Notes: generated by a model not told the origin, from the sequence alone. Shown: positions 44,506 through 53,260, counted from the first letter of the stretch. The stretch: DNA of 64,000 bases from Tsukamurella asaccharolytica (GCF_007858435.1 NZ_VIGW01000005.1:124001-188000), one strand, 5' to 3'. A program made the numbers and translations.

Positions 44506-44523
44506 ATCGTAGTCCGCTACGGT
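44506..44523. promoter_or_regulatory. Back-to-back leaderless promoters of dacB and the sucraseferredoxin-like gene
   Basis: Minus-strand TACGAT (44511-44506) and plus-strand TACGGT (44518-44523) lie 6 nt apart. They end 8 and 6 nt before their start codons. The two start codons are only 32 nt apart, so the -35 region of each would lie over the other gene's start. Confidence 0.6.
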
Positions 44524-44529
44524 GGCGGC

Positions 44530-45387
44530 ATGACGGAGCGTTGTTCGAGTTTCACGGACGAGCCGCTCCCCGGCACCGCGACGACGGAGACGGGCTGGCT
44601 GTGCATCGAGAACGAATCCGGCTGGGGCCGCGATCCGTTCTCCGGCGGAACCTTCGCTCCCGAGGTGGGGGCGGCCATCGAACGGTTCGCCGACGAACAC
44701 GCTCTGCGCGTGCTGCTGATCCACCGGCCCGGCCGTGCGGGCGTGCGCGGGCCGATCCGGGTGTTCGTCGCGAACTCGGTGCCGGGGGAGACCCTGTTGC
44801 GGAGGTTCACCGTCGCCGACTACGCGGAGATCCCGGGGCTGCCCCTCGACGACCCCGCCGCGGGTGAGCCTGCGGGGCCCATCGCCCTGGTGTGCACCAA
44901 CGGCAAGCGCGACGTCTGCTGTGCCGTGCTGGGGCGGCCCGTCGCGGCGGCGCTCGCGGACCGTTATGCCGACCCGGTCGTGTGGGAGTGCTCGCACACC
45001 GGCGGGCACCGCTTCGCGCCCGTGCTCATCGTGCTGCCCGCCGGCCACACCTACGGGCGGGTGACCGAGGCGCAGGCCGAGGATGCCCTCGACGCCGCGC
45101 GCGCCGGCGTCGTCGCGACCGCCGGGCTCCGTGGTCGGTCGTCGATCCCGCCCGCCGAGCAGGCCGCCGAGGTCGCGGTCCGCGAGCTCCTCGGTCCCGT
45201 GGGTCCCGACGTCCTGCGCACCGCGTCCGACGATGCCGGCTCCGTCACGGTGCGGCACGAGGACGGTCGCGCGTGGACGATGACCGTGACCAGTGAGGAT
45301 CTGCCGCCGCGGATGATGTCGTGCGGGAAGAAGCCCTCGTCGGCACGGGCCTGGCGGATCTCCGGTCTCATAACGGACGGAAACTGA
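44530..45387 (+). CDS. Sucraseferredoxin-like (thioredoxin-like 2Fe-2S) family protein
   Basis: The 285-residue protein belongs to the sucrase/ferredoxin-like group (PF06999): an N-terminal region, then CTNGKRDVCCAVLGRP and WECSHTGGHRFAPVLIVLP, whose Cys and His residues may bind a cluster. The C-terminus (RMMSCGKKPSSARAW) adds one more Cys. Biochemical function is unknown. TACGGT at 44518-44523 ends 6 nt before the ATG, so I prefer this start to the long upstream extension. Confidence 0.78.
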   Translation: MTERCSSFTDEPLPGTATTETGWLCIENESGWGRDPFSGGTFAPEVGAAIERFADEHALRVLLIHRPGRAGVRGPIRVFVANSVPGETLLRRFTVADYAEIPGLPLDDPAAGEPAGPIALVCTNGKRDVCCAVLGRPVAAALADRYADPVVWECSHTGGHRFAPVLIVLPAGHTYGRVTEAQAEDALDAARAGVVATAGLRGRSSIPPAEQAAEVAVRELLGPVGPDVLRTASDDAGSVTVRHEDGRAWTMTVTSEDLPPRMMSCGKKPSSARAWRISGLITDGN

Positions 45388-45413
45388 CACCAATACCCGC
45401 GAGAGTGGTGGGT

Positions 45414-45887
45414 ATGACTGAGAAGACACCGGAACCGGGCTCCTACGACGACCCGGAGATGCCCTGGAACACGCTGACCGAGGAGACCATCGGCGACTGG
45501 AACCGGGACGTGATCGCCGAGTTCCGGGCGAACGGCGGGAAGGTCGGTGGCGCCTACGAGGGGAGCACGATGATCCTGCTCACGACGACCGGCGCGCGCT
45601 CAGGGCGGCTGCACACGGTGCCGCTGGGCGTGCTCCGCCGCGGCGAGCAGCTGTACGTCAGCTCGTTCATCGAGAAGGGGTACCCCGCGTGGTGGCACAA
45701 CGCGCGGAAGACGCCGGCGGTCACCGTCGAGATCGGCGCGCGTTCCGTGCCCGCGACGGCCCGCGTGCTCGAGGGTGAGGAGTACGCCGAGTTCGCCGCG
45801 TGGGCGCTCGCGGACAACCCCGACCTCGCCGCCTTTCAGGCGACCATCGACCGCCCGATCCCGCTGGTGACCCTCACCCTGCCCTGA
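45414..45887 (+). CDS. Deazaflavin (F420)-dependent nitroreductase family protein
   Basis: The 157-residue protein fits the Ddn/FDOR-A family: MILLTTTGARSGRLHTVPLG, then VSSFIEKGYPAWWHNARKTP and VTVEIGARSVPATARVLE. The TGARSG and WWHN motifs contact F420. Members reduce quinones or nitroaromatics with F420H2. It begins 26 nt after the preceding gene and may be co-transcribed. A longer N-terminal extension is open but has no support. Confidence 0.82.
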   Translation: MTEKTPEPGSYDDPEMPWNTLTEETIGDWNRDVIAEFRANGGKVGGAYEGSTMILLTTTGARSGRLHTVPLGVLRRGEQLYVSSFIEKGYPAWWHNARKTPAVTVEIGARSVPATARVLEGEEYAEFAAWALADNPDLAAFQATIDRPIPLVTLTLP

Positions 45888-45955
45888 TCCCCTGCCCTGA
45901 TGTGAGGGGTGTCACGGACGGGTTCCTCCCGGTTCGGGCGTATTCCTCCGATCAG

Positions 45956-45975
45956 AATATTCCATCTGGAGTATT
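45956..45975. promoter_or_regulatory. Probable PadR operator
   Basis: AATATTCCA-TC-TGGAGTATT is an imperfect inverted repeat with 8 of 9 arm positions paired. It lies just upstream of a TAGCGT -10 (45983-45988) for the PadR gene. A further half-site TATTCCT lies at 45940-45946. This suits autorepression of the PadR-exporter operon. Confidence 0.6.
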
Positions 45976-46019
45976 TGCGGGGTAGCGTGACCGCCGGGCG
46001 CGAACGATCGGAGGTGGGC

Positions 46020-46601
46020 ATGGCCGGGGAACGGACACTGACCCCGCTGGCGATCGCGGCGCTGGCCCTGCTCACCGAGCGGGACATGCACCCCTACGAG
46101 ATGTTCACGACGATGACCGAGCGCCGCGAGGACCTCATCGTCAAGCTTCGCGCCGGCTCGCTGTACCACACGGTCAAGCGGCTGGCCGATGACGGACTGG
46201 TCGCCGAGCGGGGCACCGACCGCGACGGGAACCGCCCCGAGCGCACCACCTACGCGATCACGGCGACGGGCCGGGAACGGCTGCAGGACACTGTCGCGGA
46301 CCTGCTCGCCGAGCCCGCCGAGGAGTACCCGAGCTTCCCGCTCGCCGTCTCCGAGGCGCACAACCTGGACCGCGACCGGGTCCGCGAGCTGTTCGCCGCC
46401 CGGCTCCGGCGCCTCGACGCCGACGTGGCGGCGATGCGCGCGGGGCACGCCCGTGCGCTCGGGCACACCGCCGAGGTGCACCTGCTCGACCTGGACTACC
46501 TGATCGCCATGCGCACCGCCGAGGCCGACTGGCTGCGGCGCACCGTCGAACGAATCGACGACGAGACCCTGGAATGGAAGGCGACCTGTCATGACGAATG
46601 A
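46020..46601 (+). CDS. PadR-family transcriptional regulator
   Basis: The 193-residue regulator has the PadR winged helix (LTPLAIAALALLTERDMHPY, LRAGSLYHTVKRLADDGLV) and a C-terminal helical dimerisation domain. The ATG follows GGAGG at 46010-46014. It overlaps the start of the DHA2 exporter gene by 11 nt. PadR repressors commonly control adjacent drug efflux genes and release DNA when the drug binds, so the same is inferred here. The upstream inverted repeat supports self-control. Confidence 0.85.
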   Translation: MAGERTLTPLAIAALALLTERDMHPYEMFTTMTERREDLIVKLRAGSLYHTVKRLADDGLVAERGTDRDGNRPERTTYAITATGRERLQDTVADLLAEPAEEYPSFPLAVSEAHNLDRDRVRELFAARLRRLDADVAAMRAGHARALGHTAEVHLLDLDYLIAMRTAEADWLRRTVERIDDETLEWKATCHDE

Positions 46602-48108
46602 CGCCACCACGGCCAAGCAGTACGACCCCGGCGCGCTGCCCGGCCTGCCGTCCGGATACCGGCCCTGGCCCGCGCTGTGGGCGCTGGTCGTGGGCTTCTT
46701 CATGATCCTCGTGGACTCGACGATCGTCTCCGTCGCGACGGACGCGATCTGGATCGACCTCACGAACGGCACCGATCTCAACGGCGTGATCTGGGTGACC
46801 AGCGGCTACCTGCTGGCGTATGTCGTGCCGCTGTTGGTCGCCGGGCGTCTGGGCGACATGTACGGGCCCAAGCGGCTGTACCTTGCGGGCCTCGTGATCT
46901 TCACGCTCGCATCCGCGTGGTGCGGACTCTCCGGCTCGATCGGGATGCTCATCGCCGCCCGCGTGCTGCAGGGCCTGGGCGCCGCCCTCATGACCCCGCA
47001 GACGATGGCCGTCATCACCCGCACCTTTCCGCAGAACAAGCGGGGCACCGCGATGGCCCTGTGGGGCTCCGTCGCCGGCGTCGCGATCCTCGTCGGGCCG
47101 CTGGCCGGCGGTGTGCTGGTGGACCGACTCGGCTGGGAGTGGATCTTCTTCGTCAACGTCCCGGTGGGCATCGCCGCGTTCATCGCCGCCGTGATCCTGG
47201 TGCCGAACCTGCCCACGCACAAGCACAAGCTCGACATCCCCGGCATCGTGCTCAGCGCGCTCGGACTGTTCCTGCTGGTCTTCGGTCTGCAGGAGGGGCA
47301 GCAGGAGAACTGGTCCGCGGCGATCTGGGCGATGATCGGCGGCGGCATCGCGCTGCTGGTCGTCTTCGTGTGGTGGCAGTCCAAGGCGCCCGAACCGCTC
47401 ATGTCGCTGACGCTGTTCAAGGACCGGAATTTCTCGCTCGCCACGGCGGCGATCGCCTGCATGGGCTTCTCCGTGACCGGCATGTCGATCCCGCTCATGC
47501 TCTTCGCGCAGAAGTCCATGGGGCTCACGCCCACCCGGTCGGCGCTGCTGCTGATCCCGCTCGCAGTGCTCTCCGGGGTCCTGGCCGCGCCGTCGGGCAA
47601 GCTCGCCGACAGGGTGCATCCCAAGTACCTCACCGGGTTCGGCTTCGCGGCGAACGCGGCGGCGTTGTTCTGGCTGGCCTTCGTCGCGCACGACACCACC
47701 CCGGTGATCGGGATCCTCGCCCCGATCGCGCTCATGGGCGTGGGCAACGCCTTCATCTGGGGTCCGCTCGCCGCGACCGCGAACCGGAACCTGCCGCTGA
47801 CGCTCGCCGGCGCGGGCTCGGGCGTCTACAACATGACCCGGCAGGTGGGCGCGGTGCTCGGCAGTGCCGCGGTCGGCGTGCTCATGCAGCACGAGATCGA
47901 GGCCAAGATCGCCGCCGCGACCGGGCACGCGCAGAGCGGCGGCGCGATGGCGACCGGAGCGCTGCCGCAGTTCCTGCGCGGGCCCTTCGCCGATGCCATG
48001 GGCGCGACGATCCTGCTGCCCGCGGCGGCGCTCGTCGTCGCCTTCGTGGTGGTGCAGTTCTTCGCGACGCCCACGCATCAGAAGGCTCCCGCGGCCGTCG
48101 ACGCCTGA
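46591..48108 (+). CDS. MFS drug exporter, DHA2 (14-TM, EmrB/QacA-like)
   Basis: The 505-residue transporter has 14 predicted membrane helices. Motif A-like RLGDMYGPKRLY and the antiporter motif GSVAGVAILVGPLAGG are present, with the D-S-T motif VDSTIVSVA in helix 1. It would export drugs or a metabolite with protons. It starts 11 nt before the PadR gene ends, so its synthesis is coupled to its probable regulator. The substrate is unknown. Confidence 0.86.
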   Translation: MTNDATTAKQYDPGALPGLPSGYRPWPALWALVVGFFMILVDSTIVSVATDAIWIDLTNGTDLNGVIWVTSGYLLAYVVPLLVAGRLGDMYGPKRLYLAGLVIFTLASAWCGLSGSIGMLIAARVLQGLGAALMTPQTMAVITRTFPQNKRGTAMALWGSVAGVAILVGPLAGGVLVDRLGWEWIFFVNVPVGIAAFIAAVILVPNLPTHKHKLDIPGIVLSALGLFLLVFGLQEGQQENWSAAIWAMIGGGIALLVVFVWWQSKAPEPLMSLTLFKDRNFSLATAAIACMGFSVTGMSIPLMLFAQKSMGLTPTRSALLLIPLAVLSGVLAAPSGKLADRVHPKYLTGFGFAANAAALFWLAFVAHDTTPVIGILAPIALMGVGNAFIWGPLAATANRNLPLTLAGAGSGVYNMTRQVGAVLGSAAVGVLMQHEIEAKIAAATGHAQSGGAMATGALPQFLRGPFADAMGATILLPAAALVVAFVVVQFFATPTHQKAPAAVDA

Positions 48109-48150
48109 CGGCCCGCACCGGTCTCAGTGGCACCGTCCACGGGAGCGCGG

Positions 48151-49005
48151 TCAGCGGGCGCGCCGGATGTCGATGTCGCCGAACTTGGCCCGGGCGCGGA
48201 CGGCGACGTGGTCGCCGGTGAGGGAGTCGGGGACGTGCTCGTCGAGGTGGTTGCGGACGCGGCCCTCCTTGGAGGACAGGTCGAGCCAGGCCGGAACGCC
48301 CTCCGCCACACCGACGGTGAGCTTGCCGTAACTGCTCTCGAGGTCGATGACGCCGCCCGAGACCTCGTTCAGCGTGATGGCGCCGTACGCGGTCTTGGCG
48401 CCGACCGACGAGTTCGCGCGGTCGATGTCGAGATCGCCGTAGGACAGGTTCGCCTCGACGCCGCCGCCCGTCTCGCCGATGCGGATGCTGCCGTGGGAGG
48501 CCTTGAGCACGGCATCGCCGGCGATCGAGTCGATGCGGATCCGGCCGTGGTCGGCGGTGATCTCGGCCGCGCCGTCCACGGTGCCGGCGGTGGCGTTCCC
48601 GTGGCCGGCGCGCAGCCACAGGTCGCCGGTCGATTCCAGCTCGACGGTGCCGGTGGTCGCCTTGATCCGCGTGGCGGCGAGGCGGCCCTCGGTGCGGACG
48701 CTGCCGACGGCGCTCTCCGCGGTGAACCGGGAGCCCGCGGGCAGCTCGACGGTCACGTCGACGGATTCGGTCGCGCCGAGGAAGCTGAGGAGGCCGAGCG
48801 TGGGCTTGGGGCCGACGACGGTGAGCCGGCCACCGTCGAACTCGACGCGGGTGGCGTCCGCGCCGCGCCGGTCCGCCGCCTTGTTCGGGGAGCTCGGGGT
48901 CACGGTCACCACGGTGTCCGTGCGGTCGGTCGCGATCACGTCGATGTCGCCGGCCTGCAGGTTGATGGCGAGGTCGATGGGCTCGGGGGTGGGGAAGACG
49001 GGCAT
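48151..49005 (-). CDS. DUF4097 beta-strand-repeat protein
   Basis: The 284-residue protein has no signal peptide. It is a run of short beta strands that alternate Gly/Asp turns (DLWLRAGHGNATAGTVDGA, DGRIRIDSIAGDA-type repeats), the DUF4097 right-handed beta-helix-like pattern. Function is unknown. It is preceded, 92 nt upstream on the same strand, by the ribbon-helix-helix/HicB-like gene; that pairing is common in actinobacteria and suggests a regulated two-gene unit. Confidence 0.75.
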   Translation of the reverse strand: MPVFPTPEPIDLAINLQAGDIDVIATDRTDTVVTVTPSSPNKAADRRGADATRVEFDGGRLTVVGPKPTLGLLSFLGATESVDVTVELPAGSRFTAESAVGSVRTEGRLAATRIKATTGTVELESTGDLWLRAGHGNATAGTVDGAAEITADHGRIRIDSIAGDAVLKASHGSIRIGETGGGVEANLSYGDLDIDRANSSVGAKTAYGAITLNEVSGGVIDLESSYGKLTVGVAEGVPAWLDLSSKEGRVRNHLDEHVPDSLTGDHVAVRARAKFGDIDIRRAR

Positions 49006-49097
49006 GGTGGGACCTTTCGAAGGGTGCGCTCGGCCGACCCCGCGGGTGCGGGGTTCTCGTCGGGCTGTGCGGTTGTGGGGTGTTCAGGGGAGGCGGA

Positions 49098-49610
49098 TCA
49101 GCGGGCCCAGCCGGCGAAGTCGTCACCGGTGCGGAGTGCCCGCTGCGCGCTTCGTCGCTTGCGGGGGGCGAGTGCGGCGGCGACGGCCCGCACGAGCCAG
49201 GTGTTCACGGAGACGCCCTCCGCGGCCGCGGCCTCGTCGACCTGCGACTTGAGCGCGTCGGGCAGGCGGAGCGTGGTGCGCGAGGTGCTGGTGTCGTCGA
49301 AGTCGACGCCGGGGCCGGACGAGGTCTCCTCCTCCGCCTCCGCGCGCGGCGCGGCGACGACGAACTCGACGTCGCGGCCGCGCAGTCGCAGGTCCACGGA
49401 GCCGGGCACCAGGTCGCGCGTGATCTCGCCGGCGGCCGCGGACAACGCGTCGAGCAGGACCAGCCGGGTGGCGGCGTCGAGGCCGGAGGCGAGGCGTTCC
49501 GCGGAGGCCCGGGCGTCGTCGACGCCGTTGTCCCCGGCGTCGGTGAAGTCGCGCTCGGCGGCGGCGATGAGCTGGCGCTGGAGGTCGCTGACGAAGGGCG
49601 TGATGTCCAT
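49098..49610 (-). CDS. HicB-like/ribbon-helix-helix protein
   Basis: The 170-residue protein has a helical N-terminal half with a short strand region (PGSVDLRLRGRDVEFVV) and a C-terminal ribbon-helix-helix (RTTLRLPDALKSQVDEAAAA followed by EGVSVNTWLVRAVAAAL), the DNA-binding fold of HicB-type antitoxins. No HicA-like toxin is adjacent, so a regulator role is more likely than a toxin-antitoxin pair. A perfect palindrome lies over its own promoter. The C-terminus is basic (PRKRRSAQR). Confidence 0.75.
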   Translation of the reverse strand: MDITPFVSDLQRQLIAAAERDFTDAGDNGVDDARASAERLASGLDAATRLVLLDALSAAAGEITRDLVPGSVDLRLRGRDVEFVVAAPRAEAEEETSSGPGVDFDDTSTSRTTLRLPDALKSQVDEAAAAEGVSVNTWLVRAVAAALAPRKRRSAQRALRTGDDFAGWAR

Positions 49611-49620
49611 GGCGTCAATA

Positions 49621-49641
49621 ATGACACCATAGTGGTGTCAT
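49621..49641. promoter_or_regulatory. Palindromic operator at the RHH gene promoter
   Basis: ATGACACCA-TAG-TGGTGTCAT has perfect 9-bp arms. Its minus-strand centre contains TATGGT (49631-49626), a probable -10. An extra TGGTGTCA half-site lies at 49688-49695. This is typical of autoregulating ribbon-helix-helix proteins. Confidence 0.75.
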
Positions 49642-49705
49642 GGTCAATACCGTGACTCGAGATCGAGGAATAATGCGAGGTGAGAAGTGGTGTCAGGATG
49701 CAGAA

Positions 49706-49736
49706 CCGCCCCGGACCTCGGTGAGGTCCGGGGCGG
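49706..49736 (-). terminator. Terminator hairpin of the sdhCDAB operon
   Basis: CCGCCCCGGACCTC (49706-49719) pairs perfectly with GAGGTCCGGGGCGG (49723-49736), a 14-bp stem with a 3-nt loop. It lies 20 nt past the sdhB stop. The flank on the minus strand is U-poor, as is common in actinobacterial terminators. Confidence 0.8.
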
Positions 49737-49756
49737 CTCCGGGCTGCAGTAAAGCT

Positions 49757-50524
49757 TTAGCGGCTGAACAGGAGGGCGCGCTTGACCTCCTGGATCGCCT
49801 GCGTCACCTGGATGCCACGGGGGCACGCATCGGTGCAGTTGAAGGTGGTGCGGCAGCGCCACACCCCGTCGACGCCGTTGAGGATCTCGAGGCGCTCGGC
49901 GGCACCCTCGTCGCGGCTGTCGAAGATGAAGCGGTGCGCGTTCACGATGGCCGCGGGTCCGAAGTACGAGCCGTCCATCCAGTACACGGGGCAGCTGGTG
50001 GTGCAGCAGGCGCAGAGGATGCACTTGGTGGTGTCGTCGAAGCGCTCGCGGTCCGTCGGGGACTGGATCCGCTCGCGGGTCGGCTCGTTGCCCGAGGTCA
50101 TCAGGAAGGGCTTCACGGCGCGGAAGGCGTCGAAGAAGGGCTCCATGTCGACGACGAGGTCCTTCTCCACCGGCAGGCCGCGGATCGGCTCGACCGTGAT
50201 GGTGATGTCCTTGTCGCCGTGCAGGAAGTCCTTCATCAGCATCTTGCAGGCGAGGCGGTTGACGCCGTTGATGCGCATGGCGTCGGAGCCGCACACGCCG
50301 TGGGCGCAGGAGCGGCGGAAGGTCAGCGTGCCGTCGAGGTAGCCCTTGATGTACAGGAGCAGGTTCAGGAACCGGTCCGAGGGGAGCGCGGGGACCCGGT
50401 AGCTCTGCCAGCCGGCCGCGTCGGGGTCCTCCGGGTTGAACCGGTAGACCTTGATCGTGACCATGGTGGAGCCGGGCGGGACGGGCGGCTGCACGGACGC
50501 GGGGGTATCAACTGCGGCGGTCAT
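49757..50524 (-). CDS. sdhB: Succinate dehydrogenase iron-sulfur subunit
   Basis: The 255-residue subunit passes electrons from FAD to quinone. The N-terminal [2Fe-2S] region carries CAHGVCGSDAM, and the C-terminal [4Fe-4S]/[3Fe-4S] ferredoxin region has CILCACCTTSCPVYW, CRTTFNCTDACPRGIQV. The start ATG shares one base with the sdhA stop. It is the last gene of the operon and is followed by a strong hairpin. Confidence 0.97.
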   Translation of the reverse strand: MTAAVDTPASVQPPVPPGSTMVTIKVYRFNPEDPDAAGWQSYRVPALPSDRFLNLLLYIKGYLDGTLTFRRSCAHGVCGSDAMRINGVNRLACKMLMKDFLHGDKDITITVEPIRGLPVEKDLVVDMEPFFDAFRAVKPFLMTSGNEPTRERIQSPTDRERFDDTTKCILCACCTTSCPVYWMDGSYFGPAAIVNAHRFIFDSRDEGAAERLEILNGVDGVWRCRTTFNCTDACPRGIQVTQAIQEVKRALLFSR

Positions 50525-52275
50525 CAGTACTTACGCTCCATCGGCTCGTAGCGGGTCTGCACGACGGGCTTGGTGTCGAGACGGATCCCGGCCTCCAGGC
50601 CCTCGCCCTCCTTGTACGCCATGGTGTGCACCATGTAGTTCTCGTCGTCGCGGTTCGGGTAATCCTCGCGGGCGTGGCCGCCGCGGGTCTCCTTGCGGTT
50701 GAGGGCGCCGACGACGGTGACCTCGGCCAGTTCGAGCAGGAAGCCCAGCTCGATGGCCTCGAGCAGGTCGCTGTTGAAGCGCGTGCCCTTGTCGGTGACG
50801 GTGACGTGCTCGTACCGCTTCTTCAGGGCCCGGACGTCCTCGAGGGCCTGCGTCAGGGTCTTCTCGGTGCGGAAGACGGCGGCGTTGTTGTCCATCGTCT
50901 GCTGCAGCTCGGTGCGGATCGCCATGACGTTCTCGTTGCCGTGGTCGCTGAGCATCGCGGCGACCCAGTTCTCGACCATCTCGGCCGGGTTCTCGGGCAG
51001 CGGCACGAAGTCGTGCGACGCGGCGTACTCCGCGGCGGCGATGCCGGAGCGGCGGCCGAAGACGTTGATGTCGAGCAGCGAGTTGGTGCCGAGGCGGTTG
51101 GCGCCGTGCACCGAGACGCAGGCGCACTCGCCGGCGGCGTACAGGCCGGGGACCACGTGATCGTTGTCGCGCAGGACCTCACCGTGGATGTTGGTGGGGA
51201 TGCCGCCCATCACGTAGTGGCAGGTGGGGTACACGGGCACCAGCTCGGTGACGGGATCGACGCCGAGGTAGGTGCGCGAGAACTCCATGATGTCCGGCAG
51301 CTTGGCCATCAGGGTCTCCTCCGGGATGTGCGTGACATCCAGGAGGACGTAGTCCTTGTTCGGGCCGGCGCCGCGGCCCTCGAGCACCTCGAGCACCATC
51401 GACCGGGCGACGATGTCGCGCGGCGCGAGGTCCTTGATCGTCGGGGCGTAGCGTTCCATGAACCGCTCGCCGTCGACGTTGCGGAGGATGCCGCCCTCGC
51501 CGCGGACGCCCTCGGTGATGAGGATGCCCAGGCCTGCGAGGCCCGTCGGATGGAACTGGTGGAACTCCATGTCCTCCAGCGGCAGTCCCTTGCGGAAGAC
51601 GATGCCCATGCCGTCACCGGTGAGGGTGTGGGCGTTGGAGGTGGTCTTGTACATGCGGCCCGAGCCGCCGGTGGCGAAGATGATCGCCTTCGCATGGAAG
51701 ACGTGGATCTCGCCGGTGGCCAGCTCGTACGCCACGGCACCGGTCGCGACGGGACCGTCCTCGGTCTCCGTCAGCGCGATGTCGAGCACGTAGAACTCGT
51801 TGAAGAACTCCACGTCGTGCTTGACGCAGTTCTGGTAGAGCGTCTGCAGGATCATGTGGCCGGTGCGGTCCGCGGCGTAACAGGCGCGGCGAACGGGGGC
51901 CTTGCCGTGGTCGCGGGTGTGGCCGCCGAAGCGGCGCTGGTCGATCTTGCCCTCGGGGGTGCGGTTGAAGGGCAGGCCCATCTTCTCCAGGTCGAGCACC
52001 GCGTCGATGGCCTCCTTGGCCATGATCTCCGCAGCGTCCTGGTCGACGATGTAGTCGCCGCCCTTGACCGTGTCGAAGGTGTGCCACTCCCAGTTGTCCT
52101 CCTCGACGTTGGCGAGGGAGGCGCACATGCCGCCCTGCGCCGCGCCGGTGTGGGAGCGAGTCGGGTAGAGCTTGGTGAGCACCGCGGTGCGGGCGCGCGG
52201 CCCGGCCTCGATCGCCGCGCGCATACCGGCGCCGCCGGCGCCGATGATCACCACGTCGTAACGATGTTCCTGCAT
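50524..52275 (-). CDS. sdhA: Succinate dehydrogenase flavoprotein subunit
   Basis: The 583-residue subunit oxidises succinate to fumarate. It has VVIIGAGGAGMRAAIEA for FAD, the covalent-flavin histidine in SHTGAAQGGMCASL, FHPTGLAGLGILITEGVRGEGG around the active site, and the dicarboxylate loop HGANRLGTNSLLDINVFGRR. Full length. It sits between sdhD (26 nt upstream) and sdhB (1-nt overlap). Confidence 0.97.
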   Translation of the reverse strand: MQEHRYDVVIIGAGGAGMRAAIEAGPRARTAVLTKLYPTRSHTGAAQGGMCASLANVEEDNWEWHTFDTVKGGDYIVDQDAAEIMAKEAIDAVLDLEKMGLPFNRTPEGKIDQRRFGGHTRDHGKAPVRRACYAADRTGHMILQTLYQNCVKHDVEFFNEFYVLDIALTETEDGPVATGAVAYELATGEIHVFHAKAIIFATGGSGRMYKTTSNAHTLTGDGMGIVFRKGLPLEDMEFHQFHPTGLAGLGILITEGVRGEGGILRNVDGERFMERYAPTIKDLAPRDIVARSMVLEVLEGRGAGPNKDYVLLDVTHIPEETLMAKLPDIMEFSRTYLGVDPVTELVPVYPTCHYVMGGIPTNIHGEVLRDNDHVVPGLYAAGECACVSVHGANRLGTNSLLDINVFGRRSGIAAAEYAASHDFVPLPENPAEMVENWVAAMLSDHGNENVMAIRTELQQTMDNNAAVFRTEKTLTQALEDVRALKKRYEHVTVTDKGTRFNSDLLEAIELGFLLELAEVTVVGALNRKETRGGHAREDYPNRDDENYMVHTMAYKEGEGLEAGIRLDTKPVVQTRYEPMERKY

Positions 52276-52300
52276 GATGCGGGTGTGTCCTTCCTGGCCG

Positions 52301-52768
52301 TTACTGGGCGGTGGGCACGGAGGCCGGTTCGAACGAGAGGAGCGCGTACGAGCCGAGGCCGACCACGAGGATCATCGACAGCACGAGCAGGGTCTTGAGC
52401 CAGAACCGCGTGCGGTCCTTGCGGGCGTAATCGTCGATGATCACGCGCAGGCCGTTGCCGCCGTGCAACTGAGCGAGCCACAGCATCGTGATGTCCCAGA
52501 TCTGCCAGAAGGGGCTGGCCCAGCGCTGCGCGACGAAGGCGGCGCTGATCCGGTGCACGCCCTGGCTGTCCAGGGCGAGCATGATGAAGACGTGCCCGAA
52601 GACCAGCACGAGCAGGGCGATGCCCGAGAAACGCATGAACAGCCAGGCGTACTTCTCGAAGTTGCCGGACGCCGGACGGTGCGGCGAGCGCGGGTTGTCG
52701 AGCGACGCGGGGCGGTCGTACTGCTTGAGCAGCGTCTTGGCGAGCTTGGGTTCGTTCGCGGTAGTCAT
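52301..52768 (-). CDS. sdhD: Succinate dehydrogenase membrane anchor subunit
   Basis: The 155-residue protein has three membrane helices: about 42-63 (FMRFSGIALLVLVFGHVFIM), 92-108 and 122-145. The histidine in FGHVFIM is the likely heme b ligand. The segment LHGGNGLRVIIDDY is typical of the anchor. It lies 14 nt after sdhC and 25 nt before sdhA. Confidence 0.93.
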   Translation of the reverse strand: MTTANEPKLAKTLLKQYDRPASLDNPRSPHRPASGNFEKYAWLFMRFSGIALLVLVFGHVFIMLALDSQGVHRISAAFVAQRWASPFWQIWDITMLWLAQLHGGNGLRVIIDDYARKDRTRFWLKTLLVLSMILVVGLGSYALLSFEPASVPTAQ

Positions 52769-52782
52769 GTCTCTTCGTCCCC

Positions 52783-53190
52783 CTAGGCGTGCGAAATCAT
52801 GATGTAGAGGAGACGCGCGGCCATCCCGGCGCCGGTGATGAGGAAGACCACCCAGACCGCGATGGACATCGCCTTCTGGTACCGCACGCCCTTGCTCCAG
52901 AAGTCCACGAGGATGACGCGGACGCCGTTGAGTCCGTGGAACAGGATGGCCATGACGAGGCCGATCTCGAGGAGGCTGATGAGCGGCGTCTTGTACATCT
53001 TGATGATCTCGTCGTACGCCTCGGGATCGATGCGGATGACCGCGGTGTCGAGGACGTGGACGAACAGGAAGAAGAAGATGGTGACGCCGCTGATGCGGTG
53101 CAGCACCCAGTTCAACATGCCCGGATCGCCCTTGTAGAGGGAGACGCGGCGCGGCTCCTCGGCGGCCGCCACCTCGGTACTAGTGCTCAT
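52783..53190 (-). CDS. sdhC: Succinate dehydrogenase cytochrome b subunit
   Basis: The 135-residue protein has three membrane helices and the SdhC signature HRISGVTIFFFLFVHVLDTA, with the second His a heme ligand, then LFHGLNGVRVILVDFW. The frame continues upstream to 53337, but the ATG at 53190 has an AGGCAGGA Shine-Dalgarno and gives the normal length. It heads the sdhCDAB operon. A leader of up to about 180 nt and an iron-regulator-like box lie upstream. Confidence 0.93.
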   Translation of the reverse strand: MSTSTEVAAAEEPRRVSLYKGDPGMLNWVLHRISGVTIFFFLFVHVLDTAVIRIDPEAYDEIIKMYKTPLISLLEIGLVMAILFHGLNGVRVILVDFWSKGVRYQKAMSIAVWVVFLITGAGMAARLLYIMISHA

Positions 53191-53242
53191 CGAGTCCTGC
53201 CTTCGACATCGTTTCTTGGATACGGCCGGACGTCGGTCGGCG

Positions 53243-53260
53243 GAGGGCCCTTGAGCCCTC
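53243..53260 (-). promoter_or_regulatory. Stem-loop in the sdhC leader
   Basis: GAGGGC-CCTTGA-GCCCTC forms a 6-bp stem with a 6-nt loop, about 53-70 nt before the sdhC start. It may stabilise or regulate the transcript; no known riboswitch class is recognised. Confidence 0.4.

Noticed and set aside
49098-49641. A HicAB toxin-antitoxin locus
   Set aside because: Only the RHH/HicB-like protein is present; I find no HicA-like gene nearby, so I describe it as a regulator.
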